Positions 18,184 through 27,877 of a DNA stretch of 64,000 nucleotides are shown here, in pieces. Position 1 is the first letter of the stretch; each line of letters starts with the position of its first letter. Origin of the DNA: Fodinibacter sp963834965 (GTDB taxonomy: Bacteria; Actinomycetota; Actinomycetes; Actinomycetales; Dermatophilaceae); assembly GCA_963834965.1 (NCBI GenBank), contig CAWIEI010000034.1, positions 186,001-250,000 on the forward strand, written 5' to 3'. The translations under genes were made by a program, and so were the position numbers. Under the pieces are notes generated by a model. That model searched no databases, was not told the DNA's origin, and saw only the letters and a list, made by a program, of their open reading frames with translations.

Positions 18184-20587
18184 CGCGAACCTTCCTGCGC
18201 GGGAACGGAGTCGGTGGTCGGTGCGTGCTGCTGGCGCAGCTCCCAGAGCTCGGCGGGGCTGATCGGCATCGAGCGGATGGGGAACCCCTCGGCATCCTCG
18301 ATGGCCGAGGCGATGACGGCGGACACCGGGATGGTGCCCGCCTCGCCGGCCCCCTTGAGGCCGAGCGGGTTGAGTGGGCTGGGGGTCTGGAGGTGGTCGG
18401 TCTCGATGTGCGGGACCTCGGAGGCGTACGGCATCAGGAAGTCCATGAACGAGGCGTTGAGCAGCTGCCCGGACTCGTCGTAGGCCATCCGCTCGTAGAG
18501 GGCACCGCCGACGCCCTGCGCCACCCCGCCGTGCACCTGGCCCTCGACGATCATCGGGTTCACCATGACGCCGCAGTCGTGCACCACGCAGTAGCGCAGG
18601 ATGCGGATCTCGGCGGTGACCGGGTCGGTCTCGACGATCGCCGCGTGCATGCCGTTGGCGAAGGTGGCCTGGGTGGGGGAGTAGAAGTCCTTGCCCTCCA
18701 GCCCGGGCTCCTCGTCATCGGCCACCGGTGGCTTGTCGGGGTCGAAGGTTCCGGCGAACTGCGTTGCGGCAGCGGCAGACTGGTCGAAGGCGTAGCGCAG
18801 CGGGTTGGAGAGCACGGCGACGGTCGAGAGCGCGATCGAGGTGCCCGGCGCGCCCCTCACCGAGATCACGCCGTCGTCGATCTCGAGGTCGTCGGCCGAG
18901 ACCTCGAGGGCGTCGGCGGCGATCTTCAGGGCCTTGGCCCGCACCACGCGCGCGGCGAGCGCCACGGCGTTGCCCGACATCACGGCCCCCCGCGACGCGA
19001 AGGTGCCCACGGCGTACGGCATCCGGCGGGTGTCGCCCGTGGTGACGTGCACGTCGTCGAGGCGCACGCCGAGCTCGTCGGCCACGATCTGGGCGAGCAC
19101 CGTCTGGTGGCCCTGGCCCTGCGTGGTCAGGCCCGTGGCGACGTTGACCCGGCCGCTGGTCTCGACGTGCACGTGGCCGCCCTCGTAGGGACCGACGCCG
19201 GTGCCCTCGACGTAGCAGCCGATGCCCAGCCCCACACGCCGACCCTCACGCTCGGCCTCCGCGCGGTACGCGGCGAAGTCGTCCCATCCCACCAGCGCCT
19301 TGAGCTTGGCCAGGGATGCCGGGAAGTCGCCGGAGTCGTACCTCAGCGGCCGGCCGTCCTGGAACATCAGGCCGTGGTCGTAGGGCATCTCGTCGGGCTG
19401 GATGAAGTTGCGCGAGCGCACCTCGGCGCGGTCGAGGCCGAGGTGCGCGGCGATCGCATCCATCGCACGTTCCATGGCGTAACACCCCTGGGGGCGACCG
19501 GCGCCCCGATAGGGCGTCACCAGAACGGTGTTGGTGTAGAGCGACCAGAACTCGACCCGGTAGGCGCCCGGCTTGTACGGCCCGAGCAGCTGGGTGGCCG
19601 TGATGATCGGCACGATGATGCCGTAGGGGGTGTAGGCCCCGTTGTCGTGCCAGAACCGCACGTCGAGGGCGAGCAGGTGGCCCTCGTCGTCGAAGCCGAC
19701 GGTCACCTCCTGCAGCTGCCCCCGCTCGTGCGCGCTCGAGATGAAGTGCTCGCGGCGGTCCTCGGTCCACTTGACGTCCCGCCCGAGGTTGCGGGCCGCC
19801 CAGGGCACCAGCACCTCCTCGGGCCACGGGTGCACGATCTTGACGCCGAACCCGCCGCCGACGTCGGGGGCGATGCACTCGACCTTCGCCAGCGGCATCC
19901 CCAGCTTGGCGGCCACCGCGGCGCGCACCCCGGTGGTGGTCTGGGTGGAGGAGTACAGGCGCAGCGAGCCCTCGTCGAGGTCCCACTTGGCGTAGACGCC
20001 CTTGCCCTCCAGGGGAGTCGAGGCGCTGCGCTCGATGGCGAGGTCGAGAGTGAGGCGGTGGGGGGCGGCCGCCATCGCGGTCTCGAGGTCGCCGACCTCC
20101 TGCAGCAGGTGCGCGCTGACGTTGCCGGGCACGTCGTCGTGCACCAGGCGGGCGGCGGAGCGGGCGGCGTCGACCCCGACGACGACCGGAAGCTGCTCGT
20201 AGGTGACCCGGATGCGGCCGGCGGCGTCCTCGGCGACGTAGCGGTCGCGGGCGACGACCATGACCACCGCCTCGCCGACGTGGTTGACCTCGTCCTTGGC
20301 CAGGCAGTAGCCGGTGCGGGCGTGGGTCATCGCCGGGTGGGGGATGAGAACCGGGAGCGGCTCGGCGACCCGCCCGGTGAGGTCGTCCCAGGTGTAGATG
20401 GCCTCGACGCCGTCGACCTCCCAGGCGTCGTCGATGTCGACGTCGACGACGCGGGCGTGGGCGTGCGGGCTGCGCACGAAGGCCGCCTCGAGCGCGCCGT
20501 GGCCGAGGTCGTCGAGGTAGCGGCCGTTGCCGGTGAGCAGCCGGGGGTCCTCGCGGCGCTGCACCTTCTCGCCGAACTGCCGGGTGC

Positions 20588-20591
<4 letters not shown>
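18180..20591 (-). CDS. Molybdenum hydroxylase large (molybdopterin) subunit, xanthine dehydrogenase/CoxL-like
   Basis: 803 residues from a GTG at 20589-20591. It has the aldehyde oxidase/xanthine dehydrogenase hammerhead domain (DPRLLTGNGRYLDDL) and the molybdopterin-binding domains (DVGGGFGVK, TGLTTQGQGHQTVLAQI, GAGEAGTIPVSAVI). The loop that defines true form I CO dehydrogenase (AYxCSFR) reads PYRGAGRPQ here, so this is not a form I CO dehydrogenase but the form II/xanthine-dehydrogenase-like type. The active-site base is probably the Glu of GAGEAGT. It should hydroxylate an N-heterocycle or aldehyde using water. The position beside an NCS2 nucleobase permease and PucR favours a purine. Overlaps of four bases on both sides join it to the small subunit and CoxG. 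Confidence 0.88.
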
Positions 20592-21297
<706 letters not shown>

Positions 21298-21301
<4 letters not shown>

Positions 21302-22185
21302 GCCGCCCCCTCGACGTCGCGGATGCCGGTCGGGCGCAGGGCCCGCAGCGTCAGCTCGACCGCGAGCATCCTGCGGTAGTCGGCGCTGGCATGGATGTCG
21401 GCCTCGGGCTCGACGTGCGCGCGCACCAGCTCGGCCACGGCATCGGCGACCGACCCGGCGACGGGTGACCCGGCATCCCAGCCGGTGAGTGCCGGCGAGA
21501 GGTCGAGCACGGTGGGCACCGGCGTCACCGAGACGAAGGAGGCGCGTGCCGACGCGACCTCACCGGTTGCCGAGACCTCGACCGCGACCGCAACCCCGGC
21601 CAGGGCGTAGTCGCCGTGCCGCCGCGCCGACTCCACAAAGGCCGTACGGGTGCCGGGCGCGAACCGCCCGAAGCGCACCGCCTCGACCAGCTCGTCGGGC
21701 GCCAGCGTGGTCTCCAACGGCCCCTCGAAGAAGTCGGCCGCGGCGACCTCGCGGCGCCCCCTGGGCCCGACGGCCTCCACGACCCCGCCGGTGAGCACGA
21801 GCACCGAGGGCATCTCGCCCGCAGGGTCCGCGTGGGCGATCGACCCGACGGTGGTGCCGCGGTTGCGGATCGCCGGGTGCGCCACCTGGCGCACCGCTTG
21901 CCGCAACAGGGGCAGCGCGGCATCCGCCTCGTCGTGGTGCTCGAGGCCGGCGTGCCGCACCAGCGCCCCCACCCGCACCCAGTCGGCGGTGACGTCGACG
22001 GCATCCAGCCCGCTGATGCCGTTGATGTCGACGAGGTGGCCGGGGCTGGCCAGGCGCATGTTGAGCACCGGGATGAGGCTCTGCCCGCCGGCCAGCACCT
22101 TGCCGTCGGAGCCGACCTCGGCCAGCACGCCGACGGCCTCGTCGACGGTGCGTGGTGCGTGGTGCACGAACGGGGCGGGTTTCAC
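21298..22185 (-). CDS. Molybdenum hydroxylase medium (FAD) subunit
   Basis: 295 residues from a GTG at 22183-22185 with AGGA upstream. It shows the CoxM/FAD-binding PCMH motifs AGGQSLIPVLNMRLA (first FAD loop) and IRNRGTTVGSIAHADPAGE (second). The C-terminal CO_deh_flav_C region follows. It passes electrons from the Fe-S subunit to the external acceptor. It is the first gene of the medium-small-large-coxG-hydrolase operon. It begins 40 bases after a strong hairpin that separates it from the permease, so it probably has its own promoter or depends on readthrough. Confidence 0.88.
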
Positions 22186-22224
22186 CAGATCGATCCTGCC
22201 TTGTCGAGGGGTCGGGGGAAAGGC

Positions 22225-22265
22225 ACCGCCCCGCCCGGGAGTCGCGGGCCCCCGGGCGGGGCGGT
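22225..22265 (-). terminator. Strong GC hairpin after the permease gene
   Basis: A 15-base perfect stem, ACCGCCCCGCCCGGG (22225-22239) and its complement (22251-22265), with an 11-base loop. It lies directly downstream of the permease stop and upstream of the FAD subunit, so it should end or attenuate transcription between the two. Confidence 0.75.
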
Positions 22266-22278
22266 CGGTGGATGCCGT

Positions 22279-23787
22279 TCAGGGGCGCCGGTCGCGCTCG
22301 GGGTCGCGCGGCCCCGGGGCGCCCGGGTAGCCCTCCTGGTAGAGGTCGTCGACGCCGTCGCTGTCGCCGTAGGTGTAGTCGCCGACGGCGATGGCGGTTC
22401 CGCCCGCGCGGTCGGCCCGCTCGCGCAGCTCCTTGGGGGCGATCGCGCGGGCCAGGTGGTAGCCCCCGATGACGACGATGGTGCCGAGCGAGATGCCCTG
22501 GAGCGAGAAGTCAGTGGTGAGGTCGACCTTGACGTTGCCGATGCCGATGATGATGCCGGCGGCGATGGGAACGAGGTTGATCGGGTTGCCGAAGTCGACC
22601 CCGTTCTCCTTCCAGATCTTCGCGCCGAGCAGGCCGATCATGCCGTAGAGCACCACCGTGATGCCGCCGAGCACGCCACCGGGGATGGACGCCACGAGCG
22701 CACCGAACTTGGGCGAGAGGCCGAAGAGGATGGCGACCGCGGCGGCGACGTAGTAGGCGGCCGTGGAGTAGACCCGGGTGGCGGCCATGACCCCGATGTT
22801 CTCGGCGTAGGTGGTGGTGGGGGAGCCGCCGACGGAGGTCGCGAGCACGGTGCCGAAGCCGTCGGCCGCGATCGCGCGCCCCATGACCGCGTCGAGGTCG
22901 TGGCCGGTCATCTCGGCGACGGCCTTGACGTGCCCGGTGTTCTCGGCGATGAGTGCGATGACGGCCGGCAGCACCAGCAGGATCGCGGCCGTGGTGAACG
23001 TCGGGGTGTGCCAGCCGACGACCTCCTTGCCGTCGGCGGCGACGATGGTCTGCGACGGGAAGCCGAACCAGGAGGCGCTGCCGAGGGCCGAGGTGTCCCA
23101 GCGGAAGTGCTCGGTGGCCTCGGTCGCCCCGCCGAGCACCGAGGTGATCTGGCCGACGGTGTGGTCGAGCAGCCAGGACAACGCGGTGCCGAAGATCAGG
23201 GCGAGGAAGACCGCGATCCGGCTGATGAACCCGCGGAACGCCACCGCGGCGACGATCGTGAACGTCATCGTGGCGAAGGCGACCCACTGGTCCTGCGGCC
23301 AGTAGACGCCGGCCACGACCGGGGCGAGGTTGAAGCCGATCAGCATGACCACCGCACCGGTGACGACCGGCGGGAGCACCTCGTGCAGCACCCGGGACCC
23401 GAGGAAGTGGATCAGCACACCGAGGAGCAGCAGCACCGCACCGGCGACCATGATGGCCCCCGTGACGTCCGAGGAGCTGCCCCCCTGCAGCCGGATGGCC
23501 GCCACCCCGCCGACGAAGGCGGCCGAGGTGCCGAGGTAGCTCGGCACCTTGCCCTCGACGATGAGCAGGAACGCGATCGTCGCGACGCCGCTCATCATGA
23601 TCGCGAGCTGCGGGTTCAGCCCCATGAGCAGCGGGAAGACGAAGGTCGCCCCGAACATGGCCACGACGTGCTGGGCGCCCAGGCCCGCGGTCTTGCCCCA
23701 CGACAGACGCTCGTCCGGTGCCACCACCTCATCGGGCCCGAGTGCCTTACCGTCGTTCTTCAGTGTCCAACCCAAGCCCAGCGCCAT
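22279..23787 (-). CDS. NCS2 family nucleobase (uracil/xanthine type) permease
   Basis: 502 residues with about 12-14 membrane segments. NCS2 hallmarks are QHVVAMFGATFVFPLLMGLNP near the N-terminus, the substrate-site loop ALIAENTGHVKAV (conserved Glu), TSVGGSPTTTYAENIGVMAATRVYS (signature helix 10 region) and GGITVVLYGMIGLLG. It should import uracil, xanthine or a related base by proton symport. AGAGAGGAA lies upstream of the ATG. It sits between the PucR regulator and the hydroxylase operon, consistent with import of the substrate of the pathway. Specificity between uracil and purines cannot be fixed from these motifs. Confidence 0.9.
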   Translation of the reverse strand: MALGLGWTLKNDGKALGPDEVVAPDERLSWGKTAGLGAQHVVAMFGATFVFPLLMGLNPQLAIMMSGVATIAFLLIVEGKVPSYLGTSAAFVGGVAAIRLQGGSSSDVTGAIMVAGAVLLLLGVLIHFLGSRVLHEVLPPVVTGAVVMLIGFNLAPVVAGVYWPQDQWVAFATMTFTIVAAVAFRGFISRIAVFLALIFGTALSWLLDHTVGQITSVLGGATEATEHFRWDTSALGSASWFGFPSQTIVAADGKEVVGWHTPTFTTAAILLVLPAVIALIAENTGHVKAVAEMTGHDLDAVMGRAIAADGFGTVLATSVGGSPTTTYAENIGVMAATRVYSTAAYYVAAAVAILFGLSPKFGALVASIPGGVLGGITVVLYGMIGLLGAKIWKENGVDFGNPINLVPIAAGIIIGIGNVKVDLTTDFSLQGISLGTIVVIGGYHLARAIAPKELRERADRAGGTAIAVGDYTYGDSDGVDDLYQEGYPGAPGPRDPERDRRP

Positions 23788-23844
23788 GGCGTGTTCCTCT
23801 CTCGCGAAGGATCCGGTCGACCGCGGCGCCCGTGACGCGGCTCA

Positions 23845-23863
23845 CGTCCGTGATACACGGACG
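23845..23863. promoter_or_regulatory. Perfect palindrome upstream of the permease, candidate operator
   Basis: CGTCCGTG-ATA-CACGGACG is a perfect 8-base inverted repeat centred 67 bases upstream of the permease start. A minus-strand TAGCGT that could be a -10 box (complement of 23861-23866) overlaps its edge. It may bind PucR or another regulator. Confidence 0.5.
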
Positions 23864-23948
23864 CTAGCCACCCTGTCCGGCGACACCCTCAGCAATCGTT
23901 GACAGCCGGATGCCGGATGCTTTGGCAGACCTTCGACAGTCGTCGGGT

Positions 23949-24052
23949 CAACCGGCGATCGCGTCGCGGATGACGGCCAGGGGTCGCCTCCGGCTGCTCG
24001 ACGTGGTGGAGGTGCCCGGCCTCGTCGACGAGCACGAAGCGAGCGTCCGGGC
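23949..24052 (-). pseudogene. C-terminal remnant of an alpha/beta hydrolase
   Basis: Reading minus, residues LSPDARFVLVDEAGHLHHVEQPEAT match the end of alpha/beta hydrolases (the catalytic His is in GHLHHVEQP). A one-base shift then restores LAVIRDAIAG and a stop. Only about 34 residues remain, directly abutting the PucR stop codon. It is a fossil of a lost gene. Confidence 0.55.
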
Positions 24053-25450
24053 TCAGATGCCGCGCATCTGCCGGATCCGCAGCGCCAGCGCCAGGGTCAG
24101 GCGCAGCTGCGGGTCGGAGGTGAACGGGCCGAGCATCCGCTCGAGCTTGGCGATGCGGTAGCGCAGCGTGTTGTAGTGGAAGAACAGCTGCCGCGCCGTC
24201 TCGGCCACGTTGAGGTTGGTGTCGAGCAGCACCGACAGGGTGTTGCGCAGGTCGGCGTTCTCGGCGGAGTCGTCGGTGGCCAGCTCGCCGAGCGACTCCT
24301 CGACGAAGCGGTGCAGGTCGGCGCCGTCGGGGATGAGCGCGAGCAGCCGGTAGATGCCGAGGCCGTCGAAGTGGGTCAGGGCCGACTCGCCGTGCATCTG
24401 CCGCCCGACGTGCACCGCCTTGAGCGCCTCGTCGTAGGCGGCGGGGAGGTCGGCGGCCGAGGTGATCGGCCGGGACACCCCGGTCGAGAAGCTGCGCCGC
24501 CCCCCGCCGCCGTCACCACGCACCACCTTGGCGATCTCACCAACGGTGCGCAGCACGGCATCCGGCCCGGTGTCGGCACCCACCGGAAGCAGCGCGACCA
24601 CCTCCTGGCTGAAGCCGGCGACGGGCACCCTGGTGTCGCGCGCCCGCACCGCCTGCACCCAGGCGCGCACGAACCGCTCCTGGAGAGAACGCACTTCGTC
24701 GGGGGAGCGGGTCGTCTCCTCGTCGTTCTCGTCGGTCTCGGCGACCACGGCGACCATCGGGCGGGAGAGGTCCCAACCGAGGGATGCCGCGTGCGAGACC
24801 AGGTCGGCCGCCGCACCCGCGCGGCCGGCCAGGGCGTCGCGCAGGAACTCGGCGCGGTACTTGCCCTCGACCGCGGCGACGGCCTGCTCCTTGGTGATGG
24901 CCAGCGCCGCCACCGTGGCGGCCCGCTCGAGCAGGTGCACGTCGGCGGCGGTCAGCGGGCGCTCGGGCGAGAAGGCGCCGAGCAGCCCGTGGTCGGAGGA
25001 GCCGGCCACGATCTTGACGAAGGCCCGGGTGCTGCGCGGCGAGCCGGGGTCGCGGGGACCGACCGGCTCGCTCTCGACGAGCAGCCGACCGGTGCGGTCG
25101 AAGCAGTCCAGCGCCCGGGTGCGCTCGACCTCGGCAGGCCCGCCCGCCATGGCCAGCACGCGGCCGTCGGTGGTGGTCACCACGGCGGCACCGCCGAAGA
25201 AGCCCGCCACGGCATCGCCCAGCTCGGCGAGCGCGCCCCCGGCGAGCACGATCCGCACCAGCACGCGGTGCACCTCGTCCTCGCGCTCGAGCAGGGCTGC
25301 CTGCCGCTCGACGATCTGCTCGAGCGCCCACACCCGGGCGCTCGGCTCGCCGGGGAGCGCGTCGAGGTCGACCGGGGAACCGGCAGCGGTGTCAGGCGTC
25401 GATGGCAAGGTCTGTGCGTCCCCCGGTCGATCGTTGGCAACAATGACCAT
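24053..25450 (-). CDS. pucR: PucR family transcriptional regulator
   Basis: 465 residues from the ATG at 25448-25450. Alternatives at 25486 and 25537 would run into the divergent gene. The N-terminal part (about 60-230) is GAF-like: a long helix with EQIVERQAALLEREDEVHRVLV, then VVTTTDGRVLAMAG. A GGDEF-like region follows (about 265-360). The C-terminal PucR helix-turn-helix reads TLSVLLDTNLNVAETARQLFFHYNTLRYRIAKLERMLG. PucR activates purine catabolism in Bacillus; homologues regulate purine and other N-compound pathways. The gene is divergent from allH and lies next to the permease, so these are likely targets. The start appears leaderless (see the divergent promoter). Confidence 0.88.
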   Translation of the reverse strand: MVIVANDRPGDAQTLPSTPDTAAGSPVDLDALPGEPSARVWALEQIVERQAALLEREDEVHRVLVRIVLAGGALAELGDAVAGFFGGAAVVTTTDGRVLAMAGGPAEVERTRALDCFDRTGRLLVESEPVGPRDPGSPRSTRAFVKIVAGSSDHGLLGAFSPERPLTAADVHLLERAATVAALAITKEQAVAAVEGKYRAEFLRDALAGRAGAAADLVSHAASLGWDLSRPMVAVVAETDENDEETTRSPDEVRSLQERFVRAWVQAVRARDTRVPVAGFSQEVVALLPVGADTGPDAVLRTVGEIAKVVRGDGGGGRRSFSTGVSRPITSAADLPAAYDEALKAVHVGRQMHGESALTHFDGLGIYRLLALIPDGADLHRFVEESLGELATDDSAENADLRNTLSVLLDTNLNVAETARQLFFHYNTLRYRIAKLERMLGPFTSDPQLRLTLALALRIRQMRGI

Positions 25451-25456
25451 CCGGTC

Positions 25457-25478
25457 ACTGTAGACCCCTCGATAGCGT
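25457..25478. promoter_or_regulatory. Back-to-back leaderless promoters of pucR and allH
   Basis: Only 34 bases separate the two starts. On the plus strand a -10-like TAGCGT (25473-25478) ends six bases before the allH ATG. On the minus strand TACAGT (complement of 25457-25462) also ends six bases before the pucR ATG. Neither gene has a Shine-Dalgarno sequence. Both fit the TAnnnT spacing of leaderless actinobacterial transcripts. Confidence 0.6.
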
Positions 25479-25484
25479 CGCCCC

Positions 25485-26381
25485 ATGCCCCCGGACCGCC
25501 CCGCATCGCGACCCGCGCTGCCCGCTGCGGTGTCCACGTTGGTGTCCGCGCTGGTGCACGGGGAGCCGGTCGACGCGACGGTCGTCGCCGCGCACCGGTA
25601 CGCGCTCTACCTGGCCGTGCGCGGCCGGGTGCTCCCGGTCGTCACCTCGGATGCCGTCGCGCTCCCCAGCGCGGTCCGCCTCGCGGTGGCGTCCGGTGCG
25701 GTGCGGTGGGGCGTCGCCGCCGGTGACGTCGTTCGGGTCGGAGGTGGGCGAGTGGAGCTGCCAGCACTCGACGTCGTGGCGGCGCGCGCCTGGCGCCCCG
25801 CCCGCGTCCGCCCCGTCGATCCTCCCCGCGTCGGGCGCTCAGCCGGTCGCCAGGGCAGCCACCTCAGCACCCACCTCGAGCTCAGCGGCCCTGACCGAGA
25901 CAGCGGCTGGCTGGCAGACGGCATCCGCGCTGTCTTCACCCGAGTCGACACGGAAGCGGTGGCACGGTTGGTCGGGCGGGGGCCGGGGCTCACGCCCTCG
26001 GGGGACGACGCGCTGGCCGGCGCGCTGCTCGTGGCCCACGCGCTGGATGCGGGCAGCGCGCTCGCGGATGCCGTGCGCGCCCGGCTCCGTGCCACCACCG
26101 CGGTGTCGGCCGCCCTGCTCGACGCCGCCGCCGGCGGGTACGCCGCCCGCCCGGTCGTCACGCTCGTCGACGCGGCCGTGGCCGGCGATGCCGATGCGGT
26201 GCGCCGCGCCCTCCCCGGCGTGCTCGCCATCGGCCACACCTCCGGGGCCGACACGGTCACCGGCATCCGCGCTGCCCTGGACGCGCTCGCCCCTCGCCAT
26301 GAGTGCGGAAGTGGCTGCCAGGACGACCACTTCCGCGCTCATGGCGGGAGAAGGGCGACGACCGGGGGGAGAGCCGCATGA
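25485..26381 (+). CDS. allH: AllH-like subunit (DUF2877) of oxamate carbamoyltransferase
   Basis: 298 residues. The DUF2877 signature GRGPGLTPSGDDALAG and the later GHTSGADTVTGI are clear. In E. coli the related YlbF (AllH) forms oxamate carbamoyltransferase with FdrA (AllF) and YlbE (AllG), the last step of anaerobic allantoin use, giving oxamate and carbamoyl phosphate. Here the three genes are adjacent in the order H-F-G with ATGA overlaps, which strongly supports the assignment. The last 30 residues, from about APRHECGSG, are encoded by a palindromic element (26295-26346) and do not look like family sequence. The original C-terminus was probably overwritten. Confidence 0.85.
   Translation: MPPDRPASRPALPAAVSTLVSALVHGEPVDATVVAAHRYALYLAVRGRVLPVVTSDAVALPSAVRLAVASGAVRWGVAAGDVVRVGGGRVELPALDVVAARAWRPARVRPVDPPRVGRSAGRQGSHLSTHLELSGPDRDSGWLADGIRAVFTRVDTEAVARLVGRGPGLTPSGDDALAGALLVAHALDAGSALADAVRARLRATTAVSAALLDAAAGGYAARPVVTLVDAAVAGDADAVRRALPGVLAIGHTSGADTVTGIRAALDALAPRHECGSGCQDDHFRAHGGRRATTGGRAA
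26295..26346. repeat. 20-bp-arm palindromic element at the 3' end of allH (REP-like)
   Basis: Left arm CGCCATGAGTGCGGAAGTGG (26295-26314) and right arm CCACTTCCGCGCTCATGGCG (26327-26346) are inverted repeats with one mismatch around a 12-base loop. The element lies inside the last codons of allH. Its CGGAAGTG core is also present in the 54-bp repeat at 20.6 kb. Confidence 0.85.
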
Positions 26382-27877
26382 CCAGCCACGTCGAGCTGCG
26401 CCGGGGTGCCTACCACGACTCGGTGAGCCTGATGCAGGTGTCACATATCGTTGCCGGCACCCCAGGCGTCAGCGCCGCACAGGTGGCCATGGCCACCGAG
26501 CTGAACGTCGACGTGCTGCGCGGCATGGGCTTCGAGGTGCCGGCCGAGGCCGGGCCGAACGACCTGGTCGTGGCCCTGCGCGCCGACGACGCCGACGGGC
26601 TGGATGCCGGCCTCGCGGCGGTCACCGACGCCCTGGCCGCGCTGCGCGGCGCCGGCGACTCAGGGGGCAGCGGAGAGGACGAGGTCGCTCCGCGCACACT
26701 CGGCTCAGCCGCCGCCCGCTCCGGCGCCAACCTCGCCGTGATCTCGGTGCCCGGCCAGCACGCGGTGACCGAGGCCTTCGACGCCATTGCGTCGGGCCTG
26801 AGCGTGATGCTGTTCTCCGACAACGTCTCTGTCGACGACGAGGTGTGGCTCAAGGACGCCGCGGCCGCCGCCGACGTGCTCGTCATGGGGCCCGACTGCG
26901 GCACCGCCCACGTCGGTGGCGTCGCGCTCGGGTTCGCCAACGTCGTGCGCGCCGGAGGGGTCGGAATCGTCGCGGCCTCCGGCACCGGTGCGCAGCAGGT
27001 GATGTGCCTGCTCGACGCCGCTGGCGTCGGCCTCAGCCACTGCCTCGGTGTCGGCGGCCGCGACCTCAAGGCCGCCGTCGGGGGTCGCTCCACCCGGCAG
27101 GCTCTCGCGGCCCTCGCCGACGACCCTGCCACCGAGAGCGTGCTCGTCGTGTCCAAGCCGCCGGATGCCGCGGTGCTCGCCGACCTCGAGGCGCATGCCG
27201 CCGGGCTTGGCCTGAGCGTGCACTGGGCGGTGCTCGGGCCGGGCCGCCCCGACCTCACCGCGTCCGTCGAGCACTTCCTGGTCGCCGAGGCCCACCCGGT
27301 CCCGACCTGGCCGGCCACCCTCGCCGCCCTCGATGACGCGGGCCTCAGGCGCGGCCCGTCGTTGCGCGGCCTGTTCTGCGGTGGCACCCTCGCCGACGAG
27401 GCCATGACGGTCGCCGAGGCGGTTCTGGGCGGCATCCGCAGCAACATCGCGCACTCACCCGACCTCGCCCTCGGGCCCGAGCTCACCGACCCCGGCCATG
27501 TGGTGATCGACTTCGGCGACGACGGCCTCACCCGCGGCCGCGCGCACCCGATGATCGACCCCACGCTGCGGATGGAGCGGATCGCCCGCGAGGCCGCCGA
27601 CCCCACCTGCGGCGTGCTCCTCCTCGACCTCGTGCTCGGCCACGGGGCGCACCCGGACCCCGCCGGCGAGCTCGCGGATGCCGTGCGCTCGGCCCGCGCG
27701 ACCGCCCAGGCCGACGGCCGCGTGCTCCCGGTCGTGGTGTCGCTCACCGGCACGGATGCCGACCCACAGGGCCGATCTCGTTGTGCCGCAACCCTGGCCG
27801 ATGCCGGTGCCTCGGTGTTCCTCTCCAACGCCGCCGCCACGCGGCACGCGCTCGACCTCCTCGGGAGCCCGCGATGA
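26378..27877 (+). CDS. allF: FdrA/AllF-like subunit of oxamate carbamoyltransferase
   Basis: 499 residues. The ATG at 26378 overlaps the allH stop (ATGA) and follows GGGGGAG. The protein has succinyl-CoA-synthetase-like architecture: a CoA-binding-like N-terminal part (SDNVSVDDEVWLKDAA, GPDCGTAHVGGVALGFANVV, AASGTGAQQVMCLLDAAGVG, GVGGRDLKAAVGG) and a C-terminal ligase-like region (LFCGGTLADEAM, DLVLGHGAHPDP). These are FdrA hallmarks. With AllG and AllH it should form the carbamoyltransferase that phosphorolyses oxalurate. No carbamate kinase gene (allK) is visible in the window, so ATP recovery from carbamoyl phosphate must rely on a gene elsewhere. Confidence 0.88.
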   Translation: MTSHVELRRGAYHDSVSLMQVSHIVAGTPGVSAAQVAMATELNVDVLRGMGFEVPAEAGPNDLVVALRADDADGLDAGLAAVTDALAALRGAGDSGGSGEDEVAPRTLGSAAARSGANLAVISVPGQHAVTEAFDAIASGLSVMLFSDNVSVDDEVWLKDAAAAADVLVMGPDCGTAHVGGVALGFANVVRAGGVGIVAASGTGAQQVMCLLDAAGVGLSHCLGVGGRDLKAAVGGRSTRQALAALADDPATESVLVVSKPPDAAVLADLEAHAAGLGLSVHWAVLGPGRPDLTASVEHFLVAEAHPVPTWPATLAALDDAGLRRGPSLRGLFCGGTLADEAMTVAEAVLGGIRSNIAHSPDLALGPELTDPGHVVIDFGDDGLTRGRAHPMIDPTLRMERIAREAADPTCGVLLLDLVLGHGAHPDPAGELADAVRSARATAQADGRVLPVVVSLTGTDADPQGRSRCAATLADAGASVFLSNAAATRHALDLLGSPR

